A program made the position numbers and the translations under genes. The notes below the pieces were generated by a model. The model worked only from the letters and a program-made list of their open reading frames with translations. It had not been told where the DNA came from and made no database searches. A stretch of DNA of 64,000 nucleotides, taken from contig NC_047084.1 in the NCBI RefSeq assembly GCF_902459505.1, forward strand, positions 482,586,023 through 482,650,022, written 5' to 3'. The DNA comes from Geotrypetes seraphini. Its lineage: Eukaryota > Chordata > Amphibia > Gymnophiona > Dermophiidae. Below are positions 1 to 10,653 of the stretch, piece by piece (the first letter of the stretch is position 1; every line of letters starts with the position of its first letter).

Positions 1-654
1 AACATAGCATATATGTGTATGTACTGCAGAAAAATTTACTACAGGCCAGTGAATCCCATGGTGATCTTTGCTTTTGCATTATTGAAACTAGGAATATTGT
101 GTATTCTTGGCTGCATCGATGCAAACTCGATGATAACAGGCACGAACTCAGGTCCATTACACTGGACAACAAATTTTTCCAAGTTTTGCTTCCTTAAAAC
201 AAACTGGTGATTATGATAGATTCACTTCAACATAAACACAGATATAATTTCCCACTGACTCCATCACGTAGGAAGTTTGAGAAACACGATGGTATCTTTA
301 ATTGACTATAACATGTTTTAAGCTTCTGAGACACTGTGATAGTTCATCGTGGCTAAAAGTATTTTCCTGCTAATTTTCATTCGTACTCAAGTGTCCGGTG
401 CGTCTCGTTGCGGTGTCCATCAAATAGTCAGCCAGCACTGATGGATTTCAGTTGTCCTGATGAAACCTTTCGCCATGTTCATCGCTGACGGCACCAAGAT
501 TTGCGGGGAAGAAGTCCAAGTGTGAATGAAGAAAGTCACACTTCGTGGTTTTGTATGCTCCCGATTCGTGATTTCGATTATTTGAGATTTCCTAAAACTG
601 GAATCACCCCACCTCCCTCCTGCCTCCTGGATCTCCCTGGACCGGTGTCAGGTC
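1..654. other. No recognised feature
   Basis: I recognise no gene or repeat family here. The sequence is AT-rich with short frames of about 60 codons that resemble nothing known to me. From about 575 it becomes C-rich, perhaps the edge of the repeat that holds the next element. Confidence 0.4.
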
Positions 655-1085
655 AAAAGCGCGCCGGGACAAAGGCGCGCCCAGACAATTGAGTGCAGCG
701 CGGAAGTGCGCGCCGCACAAAATTACTGTTTTTAGGGCTCCGAAGGGGGGTGTGTGGGGGGGAACCCCCCCACTTTACTTAATAGAGATCGCGCCGCGTT
801 GTGGGGGCGTTGTGGGGGTTTGGGGGGTTGTAACCCCCCACATTTTACTGAAAACTTCACTTTTTCCCTGTTTTTAGGGAAAAAGTTCAGTTTACAGTAA
901 AATGTGGACGGTTACAACCCCCCAAACCCCCCATAGCGCCGGCACAATCTCTATTAAGTAAACTGGGGGGGCTCCCCAACAAAACCCCCTGTCGGATCCC
1001 CTAAAAACTGTAATTTTCTTCGGCGCGCGCCTCCATCTTGCGCTTAGTTGTTGGTGCGCGCCTTTGTCTTTCACGGGGTTGTCTA
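655..1085. mobile_element. Large palindromic MITE, GCGCGCC family, copy 1
   Basis: The left half (GCGCGCC repeats, GACAATTGAG, then TTTTTAGGG, then G-runs) returns in reverse complement in the right half, with the centre near 870 in a TTTTTCCCTG-type turn. The whole could fold into a hairpin of about 200 bp per arm. It has no coding capacity. A second member lies at 37868-38325 with the same order of blocks. The superfamily is not clear because I find no clean target duplication. Confidence 0.7.
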
Positions 1086-1087
1086 TG

Positions 1088-1212
1088 AACCCCCTGGACC
1101 TTACCTGGTGGTCTAGCTGTCTTTCGGGGTAGGAGCGATCTTCCTACGCTTTTGCCCCATCCAGATCACTCATCCAAAATGGCTGCCGTGAGTTCCCATC
1201 ATAGTCTCACAT
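1088..1212 (-). mobile_element. Fragment of the 54205-54525 MITE family
   Basis: The stretch from TTACCTGGTGGTCTAG to AAAATGGCTGC and GTGAGTTCCCAT matches, in reverse complement, the internal part of the TA-flanked MITE at 54205-54525. The large palindrome just to the left therefore probably inserted into or beside an older copy of this family. Terminal repeats are missing. Confidence 0.6.
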
Positions 1213-1229
1213 GTCAATCATGCAACAGT

Positions 1230-1545
1230 GCCATTTAAAGCATTGCGCCGTCGGGAAAGGTAGGCGCCAGAAATGTAAGCCAGGGTTTGTTTTCAAGGCC
1301 TACATTTCCATTGCCTACCTTTGACATGAATCACGCCTAGCGCCACTTCCAGCATTGGCCATGTTTACAGTGGCATTACATGTTGTAAAGCGCCGCCATT
1401 GGCACGATTCTGACACTGTTTTTTTAAGGCACAGTTAGGCACCTTGAAATGTGTTTTAATGGGTCTTTTAAATGGCGTTTTGCATTTAACTTATGCGCTG
1501 GTAGGATGGCTACCGGCGCTTAAGGCACCATTTATGGAATTTGGG
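1230..1545 (-). mobile_element. Non-autonomous element, GGTAGGCGCC family
   Basis: Blocks such as GGTAGGCGCC, GCCTACATTTC and GGCACCATTTATGGAAT recur in opposite order in the element at 32212-32900. The sequence is partly self-complementary (AAATGTAAGCC against GGCCTACATTT) and codes for nothing. Ends and target duplication are not clear, so the superfamily is unassigned. Confidence 0.5.
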
Positions 1546-1547
1546 TC

Positions 1548-1645
1548 TGTGTGCAAATCAGTCTCTTGTATATTCATTGTGGATATTCTGAAAACCTGAA
1601 TGACAAGGGGGGCACGCTAGGACCGACTTGGGAACCACAGTTCTA
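1548..1645 (+). mobile_element. Half copy of the 190-bp foldback hAT MITE
   Basis: ATTCATTGTGGATATTCTG followed by AAAACCTG and GGACCGACTTGGG matches the right half of the foldback family seen intact at 6412-6601. The left half is missing or too diverged to see. Confidence 0.6.
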
Positions 1646-1831
1646 ACACATGTCTATTCAGGTGTTTACATTTATTTTGTACTGATGTGTCAATCACGCG
1701 TTAACACATCTGTAGCAGAATTGCACCTACATTGTAGGTGTCTCTAATGTGGGCCAGGGTGTATGTAACCTACAGTGATGCTTAGCAGCGCTTAACTTTT
1801 AAAAAAAACAAACCACCCCTAAACGCACCTA

Positions 1832-2112
1832 CAGTACTCACCCGATATTCGTGGGGGTTCCGTTCCAGAAACCCTGCAAATCTTGAAAAACCGCGAATAC
1901 GGTTTTTCGTGGGGGAGACTGGAGAGGGCAGCAGGAGAGGCAGGAGAGAGCAGCCGGAGTGCCGGCGAGTGCAGGAAATCACTCGCTGTATGCTCCGACC
2001 GCCTCTTCCTGCACTAAAGTCGGGCCTTACCAATCAGGAGCTGCATGTCAAAGCAGCTCCTGATTGGTAAGGCCCGACTTTAGTGCAGGAAGAGGTGATC
2101 GGAGCATACAGC
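1832..2112 (+). mobile_element. pogo/Tigger-like MITE fragment with a 60-bp hairpin
   Basis: It begins CAGTACTCACCCGATATTCG, preceded by TA, and continues with GGGGGTTCCGTTCCAGAAA and CGCGAATACGG, the subterminal pattern of pogo/Tigger-type MITEs. Its end is an almost perfect inverted repeat: arms 1985-2044 and 2053-2112, two mismatches over 60 bp, 8-bp loop. The expected right terminus is absent. L2-like LINE sequence begins immediately after the right arm. Confidence 0.6.
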
Positions 2113-2566
2113 TCACCATCCAAAAATGTCAAACGAAAAAACTATATGACAACCTAATAGCCTCCAAAGCAGCTAAACTGGACAGACAAATCACCATTCT
2201 GTTCTCATCGACCACAGACCACAAAACCTTCAAGAAAGATACTAAAACCCTACTCTTCAAAAAATACATAAAACCTATCTAATATGACTAGTTCCTACCT
2301 AAACCCCACCTACCCACTCTACACCCTTAATATATTCTAATATGCTTCTAACTACCCAACTAATGCTAAAACGCCTCTATTTACCCAACACTTACCACCT
2401 TAAGTTCTCGACAACTCTTTGGTAATTCTTATGTAACTCATGACATCTCTTATGCTATTCCTGTAAACTTTTATGTAAACTTTTATATAATCTCTGAAAA
2501 CTTTTATGTAATCCGCCTTGAACCGCAAGATATTGGCGGAATAGAAATCACGAATGTAATGTAATT
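2113..2566 (+). mobile_element. L2-like LINE, 3' end with ATGTA-type tail
   Basis: The frame ends in DHKTFKKDTKTLLFKKY, which resembles the extreme C-terminus of L2-like LINE proteins. An untranslated tail with AATCCGCCTTGAACCGCAAG follows and ends in repeated ATGTA units. A related copy lies on the other strand at 27938-28200. The element is strongly 5'-truncated. Confidence 0.65.
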
Positions 2567-2671
2567 GTATTTGGAAATGGATGGGAAGACAATGAAGTGA
2601 CTTTAGGAGAGGGGTAACGTAAGTAAAGTGGTTCTCCCAGAATATGAATCGTGCAGCCAAATTCTAAACGG

Positions 2672-2798
2672 ATGCATGAGAGAGATTTGCATACCAAGAA
2701 GGCAGTGCAGGCAAATCTCTCTCATGCATATTCATTGTGGATATCCTGAAAACCTGGCCTGCCAGTAGATCTCGAGGACCGGACTTGGGTAGCCCTAG
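2672..2798. mobile_element. Foldback hAT MITE, truncated copy
   Basis: GCATGAGAGAGATTTGCATA, then the inverted TATTCATTGTGGATATCCTG and GAGGACCGGACTTGGG are the centre and right arm of the 190-bp foldback family (compare 6412-6601). The outer part of the left arm is missing. Confidence 0.75.
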
Positions 2799-3227
2799 CC
2801 TAGACCATTGAGTTTTTGAAATATGTATATTTCTGACACTGTGTCATGTCATTGCTTTTACTGGGATTCAATTTGCCTTTCTCCAGTCTTGGCTCATTGA
2901 TTGCATTTTATACTTACATCTGGTCATTTTACTATTCTTATGCTGTTAACACAGTGCTGAATTGTTTATATCTGTACACTGAGTGGTTAATAAATCCCAA
3001 CCATTAAATTAATAGGTTTCTGATACTAAGCTCAGTTCTTTCATGAGCAAAAGAAATCAACACTTATTTAAAGCTTTGTGAATGTGAGTATATGAACTGT
3101 CGAAGGCTTCTCAACGTAACCTCCATCGGTACCTTTGTCTTGCTGAGGCTTTCACATATCTCACATTCATCGTTGAGAATTCTTAAAAGCTGCTTCTCCA
3201 TTATTGGATTATATTTGGAAAATCTTT
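2799..3227. other. No recognised feature
   Basis: AT-rich sequence without recognisable coding, repeat or RNA features. It holds several AATAAA-like words in no clear context. Confidence 0.4.
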
Positions 3228-3235
3228 ATCTGTAC

Positions 3236-4140
3236 TAGAGAATGGCACGGGGGAAAAAATTTCTCACCGTTCCTGCCGTGTCCCCGTGAGCTCGTCCCTG
3301 CCCTGTCCCTGCGAGCTCAGTCCCCATCCCCACCCTGCAAACTGTCAGATCCCACCCGCACAAGCCTTGAATAGTTATGATTTTATACTGAACTTATTTT
3401 ATTAAAGTATAAAAAGAGACTATTCTGTACAATGTCATTGTATAAACACAAATTCTACAGACCAAGGATCAACAAAACCCGTCTCCCCTCCCTTTCACAA
3501 ATATCCCCTCCACTATTGTGAAAACTGAACAAACCAAATTACTACAGAATGCTACATAGAAAAATCAAGCTAACAGACTACTTCAGACACACATGGCAGG
3601 AATAGTGTTAGGGGAGTGCAACTAGGGCAACTGCCCCCTGGTCAGAGAGAGAGCCCTAAGCCAGCTGGAAGCTAAAGAAGCACAGCCTAGGCTTTGCGGT
3701 CCCCAGTTATGTCTAATACCAGCTCTAGCAGGATACATATTTCAAATCTGAAATATTCTAATCACAAAATATAAAATAAATTTTTTTTCTATCTTTGGTT
3801 ATCTGGTAATTTTATTCTTCAAATCACATTGGTCTCAGGCTTTGGTTTTAGGTTCCTTCTGTCTTCATCGTGGCATGGCTGGCTCCTGAAGGTAAAATAG
3901 GCCCAAGAGGAGCTGGGGAGGAGGTGCCGAGTCTTGACACGGGCACAATTATTTTACCACAGGAGTAAGATTTTTCACTGTTTCCACAGGGCGGTGAAAG
4001 GTCTTGTCCCTATTCCCGCAGGGCGGTGAAAGGTCTTGTCCCCATTACTGCGGTAAACCAGTTGCAAATGTCCCCATTACTGCAGATTTACTGCGGTGAC
4101 CACGGTTTACCGCAGCAAACAGTCCCCATGTCATTCTCTA
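3236..4140 (+). mobile_element. Non-autonomous hAT element, TAGAGAATGGCACGGGG family
   Basis: It starts TAGAGAATGGCACGGGG and ends CCCCATGTCATTCTCTA, an imperfect terminal inverted repeat. It is flanked by a perfect 8-bp duplication ATCTGTAC (3228-3235 and 4141-4148), which fits hAT. No transposase is visible. A 366-bp relative lies at 17757-18122. Near the right end there are tandem GGGCGGTGAAAGG units. Positions 3720-3868 hold the block shared with three other transposons in the window. Confidence 0.85.
3720..3868 (+). repeat. Shared inter-transposon block, copy 1
   Basis: The block has TTTCAAATCTG, then ATCACAAAATA, a pyrimidine tract, then CTTTGGTTATCTGG and CTTCTGTCTTCAT. Related blocks lie at 28512-28680, 42917-43075 and 55562-55727, each inside a different element. 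This is the most diverged of the four. Its origin is unknown. Confidence 0.6.
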
Positions 4141-4282
4141 ATCTGTACAAGAAATTTTAATAACGGCAGGGTCGGTTCCTCATAGAAACATTTTCTGTCT
4201 GCATAGAGACAGGTGCACAAAAGCTGTAACCTGAGCAACAGCTTTGATCACATGATGCTTCCCAGCCATTCTGTCTAACACT

Positions 4283-4513
4283 AATATTTATTTCATTTTT
4301 TTAGCCCATCCTCCCAAAGGAGCTCAGAATGGGTTACAAATCAAGTATCGAAGCATTTTTTCCCTATCTGTCCCAGCAGACTCACAGTCTATTTAATGTA
4401 CCTGGGGCAGTGGAAGATTAAGTGACTTGTTCAGGGTCACATGAAGCAGCACAGGATTTGAACCCACAATCTCAAGGTGCTGAGGCTGTAGCTCTAACCA
4501 CTACACCACCCTC
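4283..4513 (-). mobile_element. tRNA-derived SINE
   Basis: Read on the minus strand it opens with a tRNA-like head: an A-box-like GTAGTGGTTAGAGC and the B box GGTTCAAATCC. The body includes GTGACCCTGAACAAGTCA and GACTGTGAGTCTGCTGGGA, and the tail AACCCATTCTGAGCTCC resembles LINE 3' ends. The same family is at 49901-50120. Such SINEs are transcribed by RNA polymerase III and copied by a partner LINE; the LINE-like tail suggests which kind. Confidence 0.8.
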
Positions 4514-4537
4514 TCCTCCAGAGAAATGAGCAATCTT

Positions 4538-4618
4538 ATAGTCAGCAGGATTTGAACCTACATGGGGAGACCCCAATGGAATTTGAATCCATTGCCTTAA
4601 CCACTCGGCCATGGCTAC
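4538..4618 (-). pseudogene. tRNA-Ser pseudogene
   Basis: The 81-nt minus-strand sequence starts GTAGCCATGGCCGAGTGG and carries the A box TGGCCGAGTGGTTAAGG, the extended variable arm typical of tRNA-Ser and the B box GGTTCAAATCC. The anticodon loop TTCAAAT gives CAA where a serine tRNA would have AGA, TGA or CGA; a CGA-to-CAA change by CpG decay is the simplest explanation. The acceptor stem has one mismatch and one G-T pair. It lies beside a SINE. I judge it a pseudogene or SINE-type relic, not a working gene. Confidence 0.75.
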
Positions 4619-5110
4619 AACTTTAGGGTGTCTTATGTAAAAGTATCTGAAACTGATATTTGTGTCCTCATGTCAGAACAAAATAATAGAAAGAAATGCT
4701 GAAAAAGTATTAAGCACGTCTGAAAAAAAAAACCCCAACTCAGCCACCACAGCATGATTCACCCTATTTTACGCTGCATTAAGTTTTCAGCAGTAGACTA
4801 TGTCATGTGAGATACTGTAATGCCACCAGACCATTTAGATGAGAAATGAGACACATCTTAGCATTCTGTTGTCAAAACGTGACTTCTTTAATATTAAACC
4901 ACGGCGTCTGCATGCAGTGTTCGAATGTGACCTGACAGTAATGGAAGGAGCAAAGTCCTAAAATACAGAAGGGCAAATGGTTCACTAGTCCCAGAAGGAT
5001 GGAAGATGAAAATGCATACACCTTGGGAGTTGGTTAAAATCCTTTATTGAGGAAGATCATGTTAAAGGAGCCCGACACAGCCGTGTTTCGCCCTTCATGA
5101 GTGGTATAAA
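4619..5110. other. No recognised gene; repeat edge near 5064
   Basis: Nothing is recognised to about 5060. The stretch 5064-5105 (GAGCCCGACACAGCCGTG, TTTCGCCCTTCATGA) resembles a short motif, GAAACACGGCTGTGTCGGG, that I remember from repeats of such genomes but cannot assign. Confidence 0.35.
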
Positions 5111-5420
5111 CACTAACTAAACTAAACCTTAAGTTTATATACCGCATCCTCTCCACGGAACTGGAGCTTGGCACAGTTTACAAGAACTTAAAAATATAAG
5201 AAGAGAAAGGAAAAGGTTTACATGAGCTTATATATAGAATGGAAGAGTAAGGGGGAAAATAGAATTACATGTTAGAGAAGAGCCAAGTTTTCAGTTGCTT
5301 GTGGAATAGTTGGAGAGAGCCCAGGTTCCGCAATGGGATAACAACACATAAAAACCTAAATTAGTATAAACATAATAAAGCATACATTAAATTGTCTATA
5401 AATAATCATTAATAATAATG
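5111..5420 (-). mobile_element. L2-like LINE 3' untranslated fragment
   Basis: On the minus strand the tail has AAACTGTGCCAAGCTCCAG and GCGGTATATAAACTTAAGG, the conserved last bases of the L2-like LINEs of this window. No protein remains. A second tail from a similar element follows at once. Confidence 0.6.
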
Positions 5421-5429
5421 AATATTAAA

Positions 5430-5640
5430 TTAACTAACATAACAAATTATTTATATATCACAGTACCTTAGGAGTTCTATGCAGTTTACAAAAAAAACAA
5501 AAAACAAATGACCTAGAAATTACAAAAAAATTCTTATATAAGTAGGTTTTTAATAATTTCCTGAACTGCTGGTAAGGGACAAAGCTAACTAATGGATTTA
5601 CAAACATTCAAAACCATAAAAGTTTGTATCTAAGACCAAC
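5430..5640 (-). mobile_element. Second L2-like LINE tail
   Basis: AGTACCTTAGGAGTTCTATG followed by CAGTTTACAAAA, and GGTTTTTAATAATTTCCT further on, match the antisense of L2-like 3' regions (compare 7160-7340 and 61665-61952). It is a short 5'-truncated insertion. Confidence 0.55.
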
Positions 5641-5745
5641 TATTGTGTGAAACATATAAACACGCATGTAGATTTAAACAAAAAAACATTTCTAGATCAA
5701 TGTTTGTGTTACCACTGTACATGCTTTCAGTGTGTGCTTCTAAAG

Positions 5746-6027
5746 CTATGTCCCACAAACTTTCTCACGCCGCGGCACACTAAACGTAGTGGCTGCGGCT
5801 CGAGGCATCCAAAAGTGCACGGACATCGCTGTGATGACGTCATGCGCATGCCAGAAGGGAGGGCCAGCAGGGAAGAGGGCCAGAGAGAAGGCAAGGCGCT
5901 GGCGCCGGCTGATTGTCTGCAGGATGTGCCGCATGGCCTGTAGGCAGTCAACCGGTGCCTCTCTTCCTCTCCAGTGTATCACGGGACACCTGAAATCTCA
6001 GGAGGCACACTAGTTTGCGATACACTG
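5746..6027. mobile_element. hAT-like MITE, 282 bp
   Basis: The ends CTATGTCCCACAAACT and AGTTTGCGATACACTG form an imperfect inverted repeat. The 8-bp sequence TTCTAAAG is duplicated perfectly on both sides (5738-5745 and 6028-6035), as expected for hAT. The interior is GC-rich with several CpGs and has no coding meaning; the overlapping frames on both strands come from composition. Confidence 0.8.
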
Positions 6028-6108
6028 TTCTAAAGCTTTCCACAAGGGGAAATCATGAGTCTCCACTTTAAGAGCAATATAAGTACTCCCGAAACAAACT
6101 TAAACATA

Positions 6109-6280
6109 GGGCTCCTTTTACTAAGCCGCGTTAGGGCTTTAACGCGCGGAATAGCGCGTGCTAAATTGCCACGCACGCCAGACCTTAATGCCAGCATTGA
6201 GCTGGCGTTAGTTCTAGCCACGTAGCGTGCGCTAAAATGCGTGCACTAAAAATGCTAACGCAGCTTAGTAAAAGGAGCCC
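6109..6280. mobile_element. PIF/Harbinger-like MITE (GGGCTCCTTTTACTAAG)
   Basis: A near-palindrome that begins GGGCTCCTTTTACTAAG and ends CTTAGTAAAAGGAGCCC, flanked by ATA on both sides. Other copies show TAA or TTA, so a 3-bp TWA-type target is likely, pointing to PIF/Harbinger. CpG-rich words (GCGCGCTA type) fill the arms. Relatives are at 16793, 17307, 19866, 37031, 46280, 51348, 54555 and 58247. Confidence 0.75.
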
Positions 6281-6411
6281 ATAAATTAAATATTCAGAAT
6301 ACATAAAAATAAATGACAAATTTATGTAAATAGAAGCATAAAAATGTCACTGGGCCAATAGGTATATTGTTACATACCCTCAAGGTGTACTTCTATCACA
6401 TTCCACTAAGG

Positions 6412-6601
6412 CAGGGCTGCCCAAGTCCGGTCCTCAAGATCTACTGGCAGGCCAGGTTTTCAGGATATCCACAAAGAATGAGAGAGAGATTTGCATACCA
6501 AGAAGGCAGTGCAGGCAAATCTCTCTCATGCATGTTCATTGTGGATATCCTGAAAACCTGGCCTGCCAGTAGCTCTTGAGGACCGGACTTGGGCTGCCCT
6601 G
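6412..6601. mobile_element. Intact 190-bp foldback hAT MITE
   Basis: Starts CAGGGCTGCCCAAGTCCGG, ends CCGGACTTGGGCTGCCCTG and is one long palindrome around about 6505. A perfect 8-bp duplication CACTAAGG flanks it (6404-6411 and 6602-6609), so mobilisation by a hAT transposase is likely. The transcript of either strand would form a hairpin of about 85 bp. Confidence 0.88.
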
Positions 6602-6704
6602 CACTAAGGTATAGTATTACAAGTTCTCTTAAAGAAAGCTAAACAAGCACAAAAGTATGAGGGGAGTTCAATCATTTATCTACCTCAGTAAAAAAGAAGA
6701 GTTT

Positions 6705-7140
6705 TCAAAATAATTTTGTTTTATTTTTTTTATTTAGTCTCCTGATAGTTCCATACACTTCATCAACTTTTCCTGCAATGACTTTAACTCCTTTGAAAAA
6801 GAATTCTTCTGTTTGACCTTCAAGCCAGAACATCATAGCTTCCTTGACGTCTTCATCACTTGAAAACCGCTGTCCACAGAGAGATTTCTTCAAAACTTGA
6901 AACAGGAAAGAATCTGAGAGAGCCAGGTCAGGACTGTAGGGTGGATGGTTCAGCTGCTGAAACCCACATTCATGGATGGCAGCCTGTGATTGTCGTGACG
7001 TGCACTGGCACATTGTCGTGAAGAAGCAGCACGCCTGCTGTGAGTTTTCCTCGTCTCTTCTCCTTGATTGACTTCTACAAAGCGATCATTGTGTTGGCGG
7101 AACTCTCCCTGATTATTGTTGTCTTGTATGGCATGAATTC
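6705..7140 (-). pseudogene. mariner transposase, C-terminal part
   Basis: The frame at 6705-7013 contains HECGFQQLNHPPYSPDLALSD, the mariner region around the third catalytic aspartate (D34D), followed by FFFKGVKVIAGKVDEVYG from the C-terminus. The frame changes near 7010; upstream the translation VLLLHDNVPVH matches the second-aspartate region (usually LLHDNAPVH). This is the downstream half of the gene whose upstream half is at 11825-12420. Confidence 0.85.
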
Positions 7141-7395
7141 CAGAAGCAAAATAATAATATAATAATAGCAGTTTATATACCGCAGGACCGTGAAGTTCTA
7201 TGCGGTTTACAATAATTAAAAGATTGTACAACTTGAGTGGAATAAACAGAGTTAAGAGCTAGTGATTATCAGGTATAGATTAACAGTTATTTTGGAGTAA
7301 GAATTGTACAGGTCAGCTGCCTAAATACTTCAGGAACAGATATGTTTTTAGGCGTTTCCTAAATTCCCCATACGTAGTAGGCGTAAGCAATTGAT

Positions 7396-7707
7396 CTAGA
7401 TCTTTACCCCATAGTGCTGCCTGATGTGAGAGAAGGTGTTGATGATTAATCCTCTAACTGGAGGGGAAACAAAGTTCAAGTATGAGCTTCTCTTATGTCT
7501 GTTGGCTGAGAAAGAGAAAGTTATATATTTAGGGGCTAGACCGAATAGTGCCTTAAAGCAAAAACAACCGAACTTAAACTTCACACGCGCCTCCATCGGC
7601 AGCCAATGCAGTAGTCGGTAGTAAGGTGTTACATGATCAGACTTCTTCAGTCCGAAGATCAGTTTAATCGCTGCATTTTGCACCAGTTGTAATCGTCGCA
7701 TATTCAT
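7396..7707 (-). pseudogene. L2-like LINE C-terminal region
   Basis: Translation from the right end reads RRLQLVQNAAIKLIF, then VTPYYRLLHWLPMEARVKFKF, the typical post-thumb segment of L2-like and related LINE proteins. It continues the YCNIAYLAIAQ segment at about 8705-8790, across the CR1 insertion. The real stop is shortly before the tail. Confidence 0.8.
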
Positions 7708-8702
7708 AAGAACATAAGCAATGCCTCTGCTGGGTCAGACCTGAGGTCCATCGCGCCCAGCAGTCCGCTCACGCGGCGGCCCAACACCAGGACCTGTGTA
7801 GTAAACCTTTATCTATACCCTTCTATCCCTTTTTCCAGCAGGAAATTGTCCAATCCTTTCTTAAACCCCGAAACTGTTCTCTGCCCTATAACGTCCTCTG
7901 GAAGCGCATTCCAGGTGTCGACCACACGTTGGGTAAAGAAGAACTTCCTAGCATTCGTTTTGAATCTGTCCCCTTTCAACTTTTCCGAATGCCCTCTTGT
8001 TTTTTTATTTTCTGAAAGTTTGAAGAATCTGTCCCTCTCTACTCTCTCTATGCCTTTCATGATCTTGTAAGTCTCTATCATATCCCCTCTAAGTCTCCTC
8101 TTCTCCAGGGAAAAGAGACCCAGGTTCTCCAATCTCTCAGCGTATGAAAGGTTTTCCATCCCCTTAATCAGTCGTGTCGCTCTCCTCTGAACTCTCTCGA
8201 GTAACGCCATATCCTTCTTAAGGTACGGCGACTAATACTGGACGCAGTACTCAAGATGTGGACGCACCATTGCCCGGTACAGCGGCAGGATAACTTCTTT
8301 CGTTCTGGTTGTAATACCCTTCTTGATTATACCTAGCATTCTATTCGCTCTCTTAGCAGCCGCTGCACACTGTGCCGTCGGCTTCATTGTCATGTCCACC
8401 ATTACCCCCAAGTCCCTTTCCTGGGTACTCTCAGTCAATAACATCCCTCCCATCGTATAATTGTGCCTCGGGTTTCTGTTTCCCACATGCAATACTTTAC
8501 ACTTCTCAACATTGAACTTCATCTGCCATCTCTCAGCCCAATCCCCTAGTTTGTCCAAGTCCCTTTGCAATTCTTCGCATTCCTCCTTCGTCCGAGCTCC
8601 ATTAAATAGTTTGGTGTCGTCCGCAAATTTTATTATCTCACACTTCGTTCCTGTTTCTAGATCATTTATGAATATATTAAAAAGCAGCGGCCCGAGCAAT
8701 TG
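7704..8702 (-). mobile_element. CR1 LINE, 5'-truncated, inside the L2-like LINE
   Basis: Frames 8232-8703 and 7809-8210 encode GPLLFNIFINDLE, FADDTKLF (catalytic FADD), KCKVLHVGN, PHLEYCVQY, ERVQRRATRLIKGM and RVVDTWNALPEDV, the standard CR1 order from finger-palm to C-terminus. The two frames differ by one shift near 8215-8230. The 3' tail is TTCTTATG repeats at 7704-7720, diagnostic of CR1. It lies between YCNIAYLAIAQ and RRLQLVQNAA of the host L2 and is younger than it. Confidence 0.92.
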
Positions 8703-9019
8703 GGCAATTGCCAAATAGGCGATATTACAGTAATCAAGTTGACTTAAAACTAGGGATTGTACCAGAATTCTAAAAGCTGACATGTCAAAATATGCTCTAA
8801 TGGACCGAAGCTTCCATAGAGTGAAAAAATCTCTTTCTGATTAAGGAGTCAACCTGGTCTTTCATGGTTAGGCTCTGATCCAATGTAACACCCAATATTT
8901 TCATAGTAGATTGAATAGGGTAACTCAATTTATTGATGCAGAGTGATGTTTTGGTGAAAAGTGGGCGTGGGGAGACTACGAAAAATTTTGTTTTTTCTGA
9001 GTTGAGTCTCAGTCTGAAT

Positions 9020-9463
9020 TCAGACATCCACTGCTCCATCAGATTTGGGAGTCGCTTCCAAGAGAGAGTTAGCGAATGAGATGATGATCGTGAAGTCATC
9101 TGCGTAACTGAATAATTTTATCCCCAGCTGGGTTAATTGCATTCCCAATGAGGACATGTAAACATTGAAAAGCAGTGGGGAAAGTGGTGACCCCTGCGGT
9201 ACGCCGGATGGATTGCTCCGGGTATCAGAGAGATCGTAATTGAAACGTACCTGATAGGTGCGTGAAATAAGGAAAACCCGAAACCAGTCTAAGACCTCTT
9301 CCCTGATACCAATTGCATCTAAGCATTGTAGTAGTTTCCCATGGTCCACCAAGTCAAAGGCAGAGCTCATATCGAATTGCAAGATTAGGGCATTAAGGCC
9401 CTTACTGAACGAGAAATGCAGATTATTTAAGATAGCCGTAATTACTGTCTCAGTGCTGAACAA
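9020..9463 (-). pseudogene. L2-like reverse transcriptase core
   Basis: The 147-codon frame reads FDMSSAFDLVDHGKLL (motif with the first catalytic aspartate), GVPQGSPLSPLLFNVYM and FSYADDFTIII (the catalytic YADD). It begins inside the domain, so the upstream part is in other frames at 9602-9829 and 9882-10301. It changes frame again near 9090, where 8797-9099 continues with KILGVTLDQSLTMKDQV. Confidence 0.88.
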
Positions 9464-10653
9464 AGGTCTAAAATCATTGAATCAAAGAATTGATCAAGAT
9501 ATTTCATCAATTGGGTATGTACCAATCCTTCCATGATTTTTACAATAAATGGGATGGATGCTACTGGTCTATAGTTGGTTACTAGTGCTAATGATTCTTT
9601 ACTATTTTTTTGGAATTGGGGTTATTATTATGTGACCATTATTAGTGAGGAATTTTCCATTTTTTAGTTTATTGATTAGATAATTCAGCAAGGATAGATT
9701 AAAGTTTAATGGAGCTGCCTTCATAATTTCTGGGGGACATGAGTCCAAAACACAGTATGATTTAGAGTATTTGTTGTATAATTTAATATAATTATTCCAT
9801 TCTAAGTCTTGAAAGGAACTCCAGATCATGTCCGCTGGTATTTCATTTCCTTGTGTGATAGCTATTTAGTGTTCATTGATGTCATTTGTCAAAGTTGTTT
9901 CTTAGTTTTTTAATTTTTGAGTCGAAATGCTTTGCTAACTCAATTGCTGAAGGTGGTTTAATGTTGTGCACATGTTGAGTGTGGTGTGTGGTGTCAAATA
10001 AATTCATAACCAAGTTGAACAGCTCTTTTGTATTGATTCCTTTTGAGCTAGATAAGTCAATTTTAGAAGAGTAAAATGCTTTACGTTTGTCTTTTATCAG
10101 TTGTTTGTAGATTTTTATATTGGATCTCCAGTTGTTCTGGTCTGACAATTTTCCTGTTTTTTTCCAAATTCTTTCGAATCGTCTTACTAGTTGTTTCATT
10201 TTTAGAAGTTTGGAGTCAAACCATTTGTTATATTTATTTGCGCAGCTTTTGCTATTTAGTTTAGGGGCTATTTCATCTAAAATGGCTGTGCTAGTTTTCA
10301 TCCAGTGATCCCAAAAGTCGACTTCTCCTATCTCCGCTTGTAGTTCATATTGTGACCAATATTCCTCTGGATTGATATGACCCCTTGTGAAATGTTCTCT
10401 TTTTATCCTTGGATGTGTTTTAGATTTTGAATGAGTCTAGATTAACTTGAAATAATAAGTAAAATGGTCAGACCAGTTATCGTGACACCAAGTGCCATCA
10501 GGTAGAGAGATGGAAGGGTCTGAAATCTCCTTTGTGGACATAGCTACCACATCTAAGTGATAGCCTTTTTCGTGTGTTTGTGTGGGAAAAGGAGGTTTGT
10601 AGTTAAGCAAAGATAGAAAGTTTTTAAATTATTTCGCATCTGGGTTGTCCTCT

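Noticed and set aside
4538-4618. A working tRNA gene
   Set aside because: Serine body with a CAA anticodon and a mismatch in the acceptor stem; a pseudogene is the better reading.
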